Below, piece by piece: positions 18,883 through 26,627 of a DNA stretch of 64,000 nt. A program made the translations under genes and the position numbers. Below the pieces are notes generated by a model. The model was not told the origin of the DNA. It worked only from the letters and a program-made list of their open reading frames with translations, and did no database searches. Source of the stretch: CAVVEC01 sp963770485 (lineage in GTDB: Bacteria; Acidobacteriota; Terriglobia; Terriglobales; Acidobacteriaceae); NCBI GenBank assembly GCA_963770485.1, contig CAVYPX010000011.1, positions 124,001-188,000 of the forward strand, written 5' to 3'. Within the stretch, counting starts at the first letter, position 1. The number at the start of each line of letters is the position of its first letter.

Positions 18883-20031
18883 ATGAAACACATTCGTATC
18901 TCGGTATTGATTCTGTGTGCATGCTTCGTGTCCGTGGCATGGGGACAGCAGCCAGCGGGCAAAGGCCACATCAACTGGAGCGAGTTCCACCGGCAAAACA
19001 TGGCGCGCTGGAACCCGTTTGAGAGCGTGCTTAATCCCAACAATGTCGGGGGCCTGGGACGGAAGTGGAAGTACAACACTGGTCGGGAAGTAATCTCCTC
19101 CCCAATAGTGGTAAACGGAATACTTTATGCGGGCTCGGAGAATGGCACATTTTACGCGCTACGAGCCAGCACCGGCCGCAAGCTCTGGAGCTACGGGACC
19201 GGCGGCCAGGTACAATGTTCAGCCGCCGTGGCGAAGGGGGTGGTTTATTTCGACTCGTTCGACGGTAATGTGTACGCACTGAACGCCCGCACCGGCCACA
19301 AGCTTTGGACCTATTCCGAAGGAGGCACCGGGCAAGGTTCCTCGCCCGCCGTAGTGAATGGCGTGGTCTATGTCGGTGGGGGCTGGGGACACTACAACGT
19401 GCACGCGTTGGATGCTACCACCGGCACTTCACTGTGGACCTTTGCCACGGGCGGCGGTCTGTTGTCCTCGCCCGCGGTGGCGAATGGCGTGGTCTATGTC
19501 GGCTCAGACGACGGCAACTTCTATGCGCTGGATGCCAGTACGGGCACCTTGCTCTGGAGCGACGCCATTGGCGGTTTCGGATGGGAGTCGCCCGCCGTAG
19601 GGAATGGTGTGGTGTATATCGGTTCCTACGACGGTAACTTGTACGCGTTGGACGCCAGCACGGGTGCCCAACTATGGAGCTACCCCATGGGGGTTGGTTC
19701 TTATTCCTCACCTGCGGTGGCGAATGGCGTGGTTTATATCGGGTCAGACGACGGCAACTTCTACGCGATCGATGCCAGTACCGGCGCCTTGCTGTGGAGC
19801 TATGCTGCCGGCAGCACTGCGACTGCCCCTGCGGTGGCAAATGGAGTCGTGTATGCCGGCTCGATGCACGGCACCGTGTCCGCCCTGGACGCCAGCACAG
19901 GTGCTGTGTTGTGGAGTGTCCCCGGCGGCCTCAACGTCGCGTCCCCGCTCACCGTGGTCAACGGGAAGGTTTACGTCGGTACGTACCCAGGCACTATTTA
20001 CGCATTCGGGCTCAAGAAGGGTGGAAAGTAG
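18883..20031 (+). CDS. Secreted PQQ-type beta-propeller protein
   Basis: The product is 382 residues. A signal peptide (MKHIRISVLILCACFVSVAWG) precedes eight or so repeats of about 40 residues. Each reads like GVVYVGSDDGNFYALDASTG followed by LLWS, the PQQ/YWTD-like blade (pfam PQQ_2). The repeats are nearly identical at the DNA level with a 120-base period. There is no catalytic quinoprotein signature, so it is probably a structural or binding propeller, BamB-like in fold but not a clear BamB. Ribosome site CAGGAGGCAGTC fits well. A perfect hairpin follows 15 bases after the stop. Confidence 0.82.
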   Translation: MKHIRISVLILCACFVSVAWGQQPAGKGHINWSEFHRQNMARWNPFESVLNPNNVGGLGRKWKYNTGREVISSPIVVNGILYAGSENGTFYALRASTGRKLWSYGTGGQVQCSAAVAKGVVYFDSFDGNVYALNARTGHKLWTYSEGGTGQGSSPAVVNGVVYVGGGWGHYNVHALDATTGTSLWTFATGGGLLSSPAVANGVVYVGSDDGNFYALDASTGTLLWSDAIGGFGWESPAVGNGVVYIGSYDGNLYALDASTGAQLWSYPMGVGSYSSPAVANGVVYIGSDDGNFYAIDASTGALLWSYAAGSTATAPAVANGVVYAGSMHGTVSALDASTGAVLWSVPGGLNVASPLTVVNGKVYVGTYPGTIYAFGLKKGGK

Positions 20032-20046
20032 CGTGATGTGATTATC

Positions 20047-20067
20047 GGGGCGGTTTCCAACCGCCCC
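20047..20067 (+). terminator. Hairpin terminator-like structure after the beta-propeller gene
   Basis: A perfect 9-base stem, GGGGCGGTT-TCC-AACCGCCCC, lies 16 bases after the stop. It is followed by GGTCTTAAT rather than a long T run, so it may act as an intrinsic terminator or as an mRNA 3' stabiliser. Confidence 0.55.
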
Positions 20068-20139
20068 GGTCTTAATCAGTGGCGATCCTCGCTAGCAGGC
20101 CTACTCCCATACGGAACGACGTTGGGGGCTGTGTATTGC

Positions 20140-20880
20140 TCACCGCGGTAACTGGAAGTCTAAGCCGCGATCTTCGTTCGCTATGACGGTAGCAGGAACG
20201 TCGAGTTCGGCAAGCGCGACCCTTCTGGTGCGCTGCTCAGTGAAAATCCAGAGGATTGATCCAACAATGGCGTAGTTCTGCACTTGCTCCGTATGCTGGT
20301 CGCGGAAGATGAGTTCAGTGTCGTCGGATTGCGCCGCCTCCGACGCAGGCTGGGGAGATGTTGATGGCGGCGCCTGCCGTTCTGCACGCAAACGCGCTAC
20401 TTCGTCGCTTAAGCGACCGACTTGCTCTGCCAATTCGTCGTTCTGAGCGTAGGAATCAGGCGCGTAATCGTAGGCCGGGTAGGATTGCGCTGCATAGGAG
20501 TTGTCCGGATAATCCGGCCACCCGCCAAGATCGCCGTACCATCCGCCCCACCAGGGATACCCAAATCCGCTATACCGATACCTCCACCAGGGATAAGAGT
20601 GACCATAGCGCGAGTATGACCTACCACGGGATGACCAGCCACGAGATGACCAACTGCGGGTGTGAAACGATCCGCGGAAGCTGCTTCCCCAGCCGCGGTG
20701 AAAGCCGCCAAACGAGCCGCGATTGCCCATCATCATGCCGCGACCGCCGAAACCGGAACCGTGTGAGGCAAATCCGGCATGTCCGCCGAATCCTCTGGAG
20801 ATCCCACCGCGACGTTGTCCCCACGCGGGCGCCGTGAGGAAAGCCACGCCCAAGGCCGCAACTGCCAGCCAGCGACGCAT
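20140..20880 (-). CDS. Secreted Gly/Ser/Tyr-rich protein with coiled coil and conserved C-terminal domain
   Basis: The product is 246 residues. It has a signal peptide (LAVAALGVAFLTAPAWG) and a long low-complexity middle rich in Gly, Ser, Arg, Trp and Tyr (GFGGHAGFASHGSGFGGRG). A short coiled coil follows (ELAEQVGRLSDEVARLRAE). The C-terminal domain of about 60 residues reads ELIFRDQHTEQVQNYAIVG, LWIF and RRVALAELDVPATV. That C-terminal pattern recurs in acidobacterial exported proteins (recalled). It is probably a periplasmic or envelope protein; the function is unknown. Confidence 0.7.
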   Translation of the reverse strand: MRRWLAVAALGVAFLTAPAWGQRRGGISRGFGGHAGFASHGSGFGGRGMMMGNRGSFGGFHRGWGSSFRGSFHTRSWSSRGWSSRGRSYSRYGHSYPWWRYRYSGFGYPWWGGWYGDLGGWPDYPDNSYAAQSYPAYDYAPDSYAQNDELAEQVGRLSDEVARLRAERQAPPSTSPQPASEAAQSDDTELIFRDQHTEQVQNYAIVGSILWIFTEQRTRRVALAELDVPATVIANEDRGLDFQLPR

Positions 20881-21010
20881 ACATATATTGTAACGCCGGT
20901 TGCAAGTCTTGGGTTGGTAGGGGACTCAGCCCACTACTCGGGAGAATGCCTTGACATAGCTGCGTAGTACACGCTTAGTAGAGATCCCCTCGGCTTCGCT
21001 CGGGGCAGCT

Positions 21011-21064
21011 CTTCGACTGCAGGACCGCTTCGCGACGCGAAGCGGTCCCTTCGCTCAAGATGAC
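21011..21064. repeat. Dispersed hairpin repeat, copy 2
   Basis: The arms CTTCGACTGC (21011-21020) and CTTCGCTCAAGATGAC enclose a perfect 12-base stem, GGACCGCTTCGC-GAC-GCGAAGCGGTCC (21022-21048). It sits in the 218-base gap between two divergently placed minus-strand genes. The stem sequence differs from those of the other copies although the arms match. Confidence 0.7.
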
Positions 21065-21098
21065 AAAAGGGCCAATGGCAGGACACGCCCTGACCTGC

Positions 21099-21719
21099 CT
21101 AGTTCGATTTGTGCTCGCCAGGGATAACGATGACGACTGCATCGGGCTGTCCGGCTCTGATCAGATGCGGCATATTGGCAGCGGGTGGGGGCGAGCCGAT
21201 GTCTTTGTCGGTCGCATAGGGAGCGTAGAACATCAGGTGGGGCGGAAGGTGATACAGCTCCTTCATCCCGGGAACTAGAAGGTAGCCGTTGTCGGACATC
21301 ATGTAGACAATACCTGGTTTTTGCGGTGCGCGGAATTTTCCGGACTTATAGCCATCTTCGATCTCTGCCTTGATCTGCTCTTCGCTTTTGCCCTTGGCGC
21401 GCTGCTCCTCGGCATAGAGTCTGGTTGGCAGCGTGGTGGCGCTGCCCTCGGCGTCAAAGCATGTGGGTTCACAATTCAGGGGATTCTGGCGGTCCACAAA
21501 ACACGAAAAGCCGTTTGTGCCCTCGCGCACTTTCACGTAGCCGGTCCGCTCCAGCAGATAGACGGTCGCCTTTCCGGAAATCTCCGGCGGAGCGGCGCTT
21601 TCCGCCAGTTTGATTCGCTCTTCGCTGGGCAAGGAAAAGTCGTAAGCGGGCTTTGGAGCTTGAGCGAGCGCGATGACGCTGGTTGTGAAAAGAAGAGCTG
21701 CCGAGAGCATGGCGCGCAT
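21099..21719 (-). CDS. Secreted protein of unknown function
   Basis: The ATG at 21719 is preceded by CGGAGG seven bases away and gives a clean signal peptide (MRAMLSAALLFTTSVIALAQ), 206 residues in all; the open frame runs on to 21824 without a good site. The mature part contains ATVYLLERTGYVKVREGTNG, two cysteines in CFVDRQNPLNCEPTC and a Pro-rich, Met-rich C-terminal half (HLPPHLMFYAPYATD). I do not recognise the family. It lies just upstream of the terminal repeat near 21.0 kb. Confidence 0.6.
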   Translation of the reverse strand: MRAMLSAALLFTTSVIALAQAPKPAYDFSLPSEERIKLAESAAPPEISGKATVYLLERTGYVKVREGTNGFSCFVDRQNPLNCEPTCFDAEGSATTLPTRLYAEEQRAKGKSEEQIKAEIEDGYKSGKFRAPQKPGIVYMMSDNGYLLVPGMKELYHLPPHLMFYAPYATDKDIGSPPPAANMPHLIRAGQPDAVVIVIPGEHKSN

Positions 21720-21855
21720 GGACGGCCTCCGGGAGCGAGTTTCCGATGCCGAGCTGGATTCCGCTCTGGCCAACATAGACGCGAAGATTCTTGTCCGGAT
21801 AGCGCCGAAGTGAATTGAATTCACATAACACCACCCTCAGTAGTGTGGTGCCAAC

Positions 21856-22869
21856 TTAGTTCCGGTCCGCGCCGCCATGCTTCGCGCGGCAGAGCTTGCA
21901 GTAGGTGGCCGGTTCGCTATTGTCAACGTGGTGTTTGACCGGCTTCAGCGTCTGCAAATACGCGTAAATGGCTTTCAGATCGTCGTCGGTGAGGTTTTTG
22001 TAGTCTCCAAACGGCATGATCGACGAGAGCTTTCTCGCCTTCACATAACCCGTCCGAATTACTTGTATGAACAGCCCTTCGTCGTAGTAGCTGATGCCCG
22101 AAGCGTCGGGAGTGATGTTGGCGGGGCTGACTTCTCCCCACGGACCCTTCATCACCTGCCCCCCTGCGTACTCCAGTCCGGGGAGCGGTTCACCACGCTG
22201 TCGTGGAGTGTGACAGTCGGCACAGCCCCCGAGCAGCACGAGGTATGCGCCATATTGCAAACGATCCCTGGGATCTGGGGCACTCACCGAAGCTGTCACG
22301 GGCTCGGGCACACTGCGAATCAGGTATTTGACCGGGAAGACGATCTCAGTCTTCGGCAGCTGGCTGTGGACGGGAGGCAACGACCGCAAGTAAACCACGA
22401 TTGAGGCCAGATCCTCGTCCGACATTTTCCTGAAGTCCTGATAGGGCATCATCGGAAACAGGGGTCGACCGTCGTGCCCAATTCCTTCACGAATGGCTCG
22501 AGCCAGTTGATCGTCGCTCCAGGTGCCAGCTCCGGTTGCGGAATCAGAAGTTAGATTCGGAGCCACAACTCGGCCGGGCAGGTCAGGCATGTCAAACCAC
22601 TGCCCGCCCCCCTCCGTCCCGGGGACGATCGGAGCCCCGTGTGTGCTCCAGTCATGTTGCGAATGGCATCCCGCACATCCCGCCAATCCAACAGCGAGGT
22701 AGCGCCCGCGGTTCAGGCGTTGCGGAGTGGCTTCGAATTTCCGCGAGGTTAGAGGGCGCGCTTTGGGACCAAGGAAAGGCCGCCAGCCGATGGTCAAGCT
22801 GATCGCTGTGACCAGCAAAATCGCCACCATAGCCAGTGCAGCAAGCAGAATTTTGCTGAGCTTCTTCAT
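21856..22869 (-). CDS. Membrane-anchored dihaem cytochrome c
   Basis: The product is 337 residues with an N-terminal membrane anchor (residues about 7-29). There are two haem c domains: CAGCH at Cys65-His69 and CADCH near residue 215. Each domain has downstream Met-containing loops that could supply the sixth ligand (FPMMPYQDF, SSIMPFGDY). The layout is like the cytochrome subunits of membrane alcohol or aldehyde dehydrogenases and nicotinate dehydrogenase. No dehydrogenase gene is adjacent. A Cys-rich tail (YCKLCRAKHGG) is an oddity that is not a haem motif. Confidence 0.82.
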   Translation of the reverse strand: MKKLSKILLAALAMVAILLVTAISLTIGWRPFLGPKARPLTSRKFEATPQRLNRGRYLAVGLAGCAGCHSQHDWSTHGAPIVPGTEGGGQWFDMPDLPGRVVAPNLTSDSATGAGTWSDDQLARAIREGIGHDGRPLFPMMPYQDFRKMSDEDLASIVVYLRSLPPVHSQLPKTEIVFPVKYLIRSVPEPVTASVSAPDPRDRLQYGAYLVLLGGCADCHTPRQRGEPLPGLEYAGGQVMKGPWGEVSPANITPDASGISYYDEGLFIQVIRTGYVKARKLSSIMPFGDYKNLTDDDLKAIYAYLQTLKPVKHHVDNSEPATYCKLCRAKHGGADRN

Positions 22870-22893
22870 TCAGACTCCTGCGTTCAGTCCCGC

Positions 22894-24435
22894 TTATCGC
22901 TTGTTCTTGCTCTTTGCTTTCCTGGCCGAGGGCTTGGCTGGCTTCTTCGGGGAGGCAACTCTCTCAGCCTTGGGTTTCGTTGTGCTGGGTACTTCGATTT
23001 TTGGCGCGGGCGCGGGAGCCGCACCTGCGACGGTGGCCTTTCCTCTCCGCTTCCCCACGGGCTTGGCCGGGGCGGTAGGAGTCAAAGCCGCTGCTGCAGC
23101 CGCCGCAGCTTTGGCACCTCGCCCGCGCTTGGCTGGCGGCGGGGGCGGGGGTGGAGGTGGTGGCGGCGCCAGGGGCTTTAAGAATCTCAGAATCTCGGTC
23201 CGCGAGCGCAGTTTTCCATCCAACAGCAACATGAATACATCTTGCGCAATCTTGGGATAAGCCGGCATTTGAGGCGTGATGTGCAATTCCGTCATTTCAG
23301 GCAACGGAACCTTCTGCTGCACCTGCCGCCACTTGGTAAAGAAATTCCTGATCTTCTGCGCCACCGCCTGCTGCCGCGCTGTCACCGCCAGAAACAGAGT
23401 CATCTCCGGCCGCGCTTCCGACAATAACTTCCAGGTACGGGAGGGCGTCGCCGCTTCCTTGCCGGTCAAGCGCTTGGCCAGATCCTTGGCGTGATCCTCA
23501 AGATCTTTCCATGCCGCCACCAGATCCTTGCGCGGGATAAGCTTGCGCATATCGGCGATGTCCTTCTCGCCGAGCCGCGCCGTGAGGAAATACAACACAG
23601 CCGGGGAAGGATCGGGCGTGTACCCCAGCGCATTCATCTGCTGACGGGTTTTGAGAAGTTGGCCTAATCCCGCCGCATCCACTTTGGCGGTGCCCCAATG
23701 GGGATGGAGCACCTTGAGCCATTCTTCCTTCTCCAGCACGCGCACAATGTGCAGCGGGTCGTCTTCGTAGGCTAGCTGCTCGATCTCCTGCCCGATGGCC
23801 TGGTCCGTAATGTACTCAATGTAGTTGTTCTCTTTTGCCGACTGGAATCGTACCTGGGTGCGCTCCTCCAGCGGCCAGTGGAAACGCGCTGCAAAACGGC
23901 TGGCGCGGATGAGCCGCGAAGGATCCTCGACAAAGGAGTAATTGTGCAGAATGCGGATCAACTTGGCTTCAATATCGGCTGCACCGTTGAACGGATCGAG
24001 CAGCAGGCCTCGCGATCCGGGATTCAGCGACAAGGCCATGGCATTGACGGTGAAATCCCGGCGGCGCAGGTCTTCGATGATAGTGGCAGGGGCAACGACC
24101 GGGGGTTTGCCGGTTTTCTCGTAGCGCTCGGTGCGAGCCGCGCTGATTTCGGCGCGCACATTGCCGGGCAATACCAGGTACAGAGTTTTCAGGTCGTCGT
24201 CCGAGGAGGCGACCACGGCGCCGGCGCGTTCCAGCTCTTTTTGCAGCTTGAGGGGATTGCCTGGAACCGTGAAGTCGAGGTCGCGAATAGTGAAGCCGCT
24301 GATGATGTCGCGGACGGCGCCGCCGGTCAGGTAGATGTTCATGCCGGCGTCGCGGGCAATGTCTTGCACCAGGGTGACGCCACGCAACTGATCCGGCGTC
24401 AGCCGGATTTCCATGGTGTAGATGTAGTCAGCCAT
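22894..24435 (-). CDS. tRNA nucleotidyltransferase / poly(A) polymerase family protein with low-complexity tail
   Basis: This is a class II CCA-adding or poly(A) polymerase. It has GGAVRDIISG, the DxD catalytic motif in RDLDFTV, RRRDFTVNAMAL and DPSRLIRASRFAARFHW. The catalytic part covers about the first 240 residues and a helical body follows to about 410. The last 100 residues are a Pro run (11-12), an Ala-rich stretch and a Lys/Arg/Pro-rich end, probably disordered and nucleic-acid binding. The total is 513 residues. Whether it adds CCA or A tails cannot be decided from sequence alone. Confidence 0.85.
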   Translation of the reverse strand: MADYIYTMEIRLTPDQLRGVTLVQDIARDAGMNIYLTGGAVRDIISGFTIRDLDFTVPGNPLKLQKELERAGAVVASSDDDLKTLYLVLPGNVRAEISAARTERYEKTGKPPVVAPATIIEDLRRRDFTVNAMALSLNPGSRGLLLDPFNGAADIEAKLIRILHNYSFVEDPSRLIRASRFAARFHWPLEERTQVRFQSAKENNYIEYITDQAIGQEIEQLAYEDDPLHIVRVLEKEEWLKVLHPHWGTAKVDAAGLGQLLKTRQQMNALGYTPDPSPAVLYFLTARLGEKDIADMRKLIPRKDLVAAWKDLEDHAKDLAKRLTGKEAATPSRTWKLLSEARPEMTLFLAVTARQQAVAQKIRNFFTKWRQVQQKVPLPEMTELHITPQMPAYPKIAQDVFMLLLDGKLRSRTEILRFLKPLAPPPPPPPPPPPAKRGRGAKAAAAAAAALTPTAPAKPVGKRRGKATVAGAAPAPAPKIEVPSTTKPKAERVASPKKPAKPSARKAKSKNKR

Positions 24436-24726
24436 GCCTTACTCAGAACTGCGGAGCCGCAATCCGCCCAGGGTGCGGCTTTGCCGAGATTTCCACAGGT
24501 CCGGTCCACGGTCCCAGGTTCGACTCGGCTGCTCCCACGTAAACTGCTCTATATACTAGACTTAGACGAATTAAGATGGATGGCACCAAACTACAGAAAA
24601 TAACACAACGTTAACATTTTGGCTACTGCGAAGGAGATGACTCCGCATGTTCGGGGGAAAAGTGTGAGAATCTGATTAAGCCTCGGCGGCGGCGAGCCAC
24701 GGCCAAGGCAGTTCCGGCGATACACC
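24436..24726. other. Intergenic region, no gene seen
   Basis: A 291-base stretch lies between the divergent nucleotidyltransferase and the 24727 gene. It is AT-rich around 24550-24620 (CTATATACTAGACTTAGACG), which suggests promoter content for both sides. I see no tRNA, terminator or convincing peptide in it. Confidence 0.4.
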
Positions 24727-25206
24727 ATGCCTTCCACACACAAGAAGGTCGTCGTCCGTAAAACGGACCGCGATTCCATCAACGGCTACGTCGCACCCGC
24801 CAATTTCATGCGGGAAGGCAAACTGGAGTTGCTGAACACTGCGGGCAATGTGGTCGCCATTGATCTGCGGGATATTAAAGTTGTGTACTTTGTCCGCGAG
24901 TTCGGGGATTCCGAATCGCTGAGCCGCAAGACTTTCACCACCCGGCCGCGAACCGAGGGATTGTGGGTGCGGCTCAAGTTCAAGGATAACGAGGTGCTGG
25001 AAGGCATGATGCCGAACGATCTGTCATTGACCACGGCCGAGGGTTTTCTGATTAATCCTCCCGACCTGCGATCGAACACGCAGCGTCTATTTGTTCCCCG
25101 CAGCGCCTTGGAATCGCTGACCGTGCTGGCGGTGATCGGGGCGACGCGACGGCAACGCCGGGGCGGGCCTGAGGATGCGCGGCAGGTGCCGATGTTCGGG
25201 GAGTAG
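24727..25206 (+). CDS. Conserved protein of unknown function
   Basis: The product is 159 residues, soluble, with no signal peptide. An N-terminal beta-rich region (RKTDRDSINGYVAPANF, LELLNTAGNVVAIDLRDIKV) is followed by VRLKFKDNEVLEGMMPNDLS and a C-terminal FVPRSALESLTVLAVIGA. The repeated small beta motifs look like a double Sm-like or PilZ-like barrel, but no assigned function is recalled. It lies 63 bases upstream of lpxD on the same strand and may be cotranscribed. Confidence 0.75.
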   Translation: MPSTHKKVVVRKTDRDSINGYVAPANFMREGKLELLNTAGNVVAIDLRDIKVVYFVREFGDSESLSRKTFTTRPRTEGLWVRLKFKDNEVLEGMMPNDLSLTTAEGFLINPPDLRSNTQRLFVPRSALESLTVLAVIGATRRQRRGGPEDARQVPMFGE

Positions 25207-25269
25207 TCCCGTCCAAAAGCGTGTCTCTCAAGCTTCAATTACAATCACGGTCTCAGTCGACAAAATCCC

Positions 25270-26268
25270 ATGAAACTCTCGCACATCGCCTCCACTCTGG
25301 GCGTGCGGCTGGAAAACGGCTCGCCCGATACTGAAATCACCGGCGTCGCTGCAATTGAAGAAGCGGCGCCGAGCCAGATCACATTCGTAGCCAATCCGAA
25401 ATATGCGACTGCGGCGCGGACCACCAAAGCGGCGGCGGTCATCGTCGCCGAGGACTTCCCTGCCATTCCAACGGCCATGCTACGCAGCAAGAATCCCTAT
25501 CTGACATTTGCCCACGCGATCGCACTCTTCCACCAACCGACAAAGTACGCGCCCGGAGTTCACCCGACTGCGGTGATCCACGCTTCCGCGAAGGTCGGCG
25601 AAGGTGCACACATCGGTCCTTATGTGGTGATCGGTGAAGACGTGGAGATCGGCGACAACGCCGTGTTGCTGGCGCACGTCGTCATCTATCGCGGCGTGAA
25701 GATCGGCGCCAACTTCTTTGCCCACGCTCATGCCGCGGTTCGGGAGCACTGCCGTCTCGGAAACAATGTGCTCTTGCAGAACGGCGTGGTCATTGGCGCG
25801 GATGGTTTCGGCTTCGCCAAGGACGATCTCGGTCAATGGCACAAGATTCCTCAGCCGCAACCCGTTGTCATTGAGGACGATGTGGAAGTGCAGGCTAATT
25901 CCTGCATTGACCGGGCCAGCGTAGGCGAAACGCATGTTGGCCGAGGAACGAAGATCGATAATCTAGTACAGGTGGGGCACGGCTCGCACATCGGCGAGGA
26001 CTCGCTACTGGCGGCGCAGGTCGGCCTGGCGGGCTCAACCGAAGTGGGGAACAAAGTAATTCTCACGGGGCAGGTGGGGGTGGTCGGTCATTGCAAGATC
26101 GGCGACGGCGCCGTCGTCACGCCGCAAAGTGGGGTTGCCGGCGACGTGGAGGCGGGAGCAATTGTCAGCGGCGCTCCTGCCATCGATCACAAGCTGTGGC
26201 TGAAATACTCCGCTTTATTGAGCAAGCTGCCGGAGATCGCGAAAGCGGTCAGAGGGAAGAAAGAATAA
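25270..26268 (+). CDS. lpxD: UDP-3-O-(3-hydroxyacyl)glucosamine N-acyltransferase
   Basis: LpxD adds the second 3-hydroxyacyl chain in lipid A synthesis (UDP-3-O-acyl-GlcN plus acyl-ACP). An N-terminal LpxD-type domain (VAAIEEAAPSQITFVANPKY) precedes a left-handed beta-helix made of hexapeptides. The segment GVVIGADGFGFA and the catalytic-His motif VQVGHGSHIGEDS are visible. The product is 332 residues, normal for the family. It supports a lipid A-bearing outer membrane. The 3' flank holds repeats and a MITE-like element. Confidence 0.93.
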   Translation: MKLSHIASTLGVRLENGSPDTEITGVAAIEEAAPSQITFVANPKYATAARTTKAAAVIVAEDFPAIPTAMLRSKNPYLTFAHAIALFHQPTKYAPGVHPTAVIHASAKVGEGAHIGPYVVIGEDVEIGDNAVLLAHVVIYRGVKIGANFFAHAHAAVREHCRLGNNVLLQNGVVIGADGFGFAKDDLGQWHKIPQPQPVVIEDDVEVQANSCIDRASVGETHVGRGTKIDNLVQVGHGSHIGEDSLLAAQVGLAGSTEVGNKVILTGQVGVVGHCKIGDGAVVTPQSGVAGDVEAGAIVSGAPAIDHKLWLKYSALLSKLPEIAKAVRGKKE

Positions 26269-26310
26269 CGACGGAAACTGTCGCCGTTAGCCCCCGTCCG
26301 AAGTAGCGAT

Positions 26311-26470
26311 GTCATTCTGAGAGGCTGTGACTTTTTTGAATGTCGTCAAAAACCGATGCTGAAAACAAGACGGTTACGACGATGAAATGGCTGAAAATTC
26401 AAAAAAGTCACAAACTCTGAGCGAAGCAGTTGTTTTCGCTTGCGAAAACAACTACGTAGTCGAAGAATCC
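26311..26470. repeat. Dispersed hairpin repeat, copy 3, interrupted by a 95-bp element
   Basis: In the reverse orientation, GTCATTCTGAG (26311-26321) should run straight into CGAAGC (from 26422). Here 95 bases plus a second CTGAG intervene. The distal half holds a perfect 12-base stem AGTTGTTTTCGC-TT-GCGAAAACAACT (26428-26453) and ends in TCGAAGAATCC. The arms match copy 4, but the hairpin stem is unrelated. It lies in the 349-base gap between lpxD and plsC, which holds no gene. Confidence 0.7.
26322..26416. mobile_element. MITE-like 95-bp palindromic element with CTGAG target duplication
   Basis: Terminal inverted repeats of 20 bases match at 18 positions. The left end is AGGCTGTGACTTTTTTGAAT (26322-26341). 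The right end is ATTCAAAAAAGTCACAAACT (26397-26416). The inner 16 bases of each are perfect complements. A 5-base direct repeat CTGAG flanks it exactly (26317-26321 and 26417-26421). The interior can form further pairing (GTCGT...AACCG with CGGTT-ACGAC). No ORF fits inside. Deleting the element plus one CTGAG restores the repeat arm seen in copy 4, so this is a nested insertion. Confidence 0.7.
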
Positions 26471-26567
26471 CTTTCAATCTGAAGCTCGCCCTGGCTTCTG
26501 GGAGTTCTCTCATGACTCCCGGCCGGGGAGATGCCTTGAAGTTCCGGAGATAGAGTTCGGGGTGCAT

Positions 26568-26627
26568 GGATCCTTCGACTTCGCAGGATGTTCGCTAACG
26601 CGAACATCCTACTTCGCTCAGGATGAC
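26568..26627. repeat. Dispersed hairpin repeat, copy 4
   Basis: The element runs from GGATCCTTCGACTTCGC to ACTTCGCTCAGGATGAC and encloses a perfect 11-base stem AGGATGTTCGC-TAAC-GCGAACATCCT (26585-26610). Its right end overlaps the last codons and stop of plsC, so the repeat supplies the C terminus LSS and the TGA of that gene. Confidence 0.75.

Noticed and set aside
19330..19990. CRISPR-like array in the repeated DNA of the beta-propeller gene
   Set aside because: The units are coding, spaced at exactly 120 bases without spacers, and read as propeller blades.
24500..24550. tRNA-like T-arm (GGTTCGACTCGG)
   Set aside because: No acceptor, D-arm or anticodon stems pair around it; the arm itself does not close.
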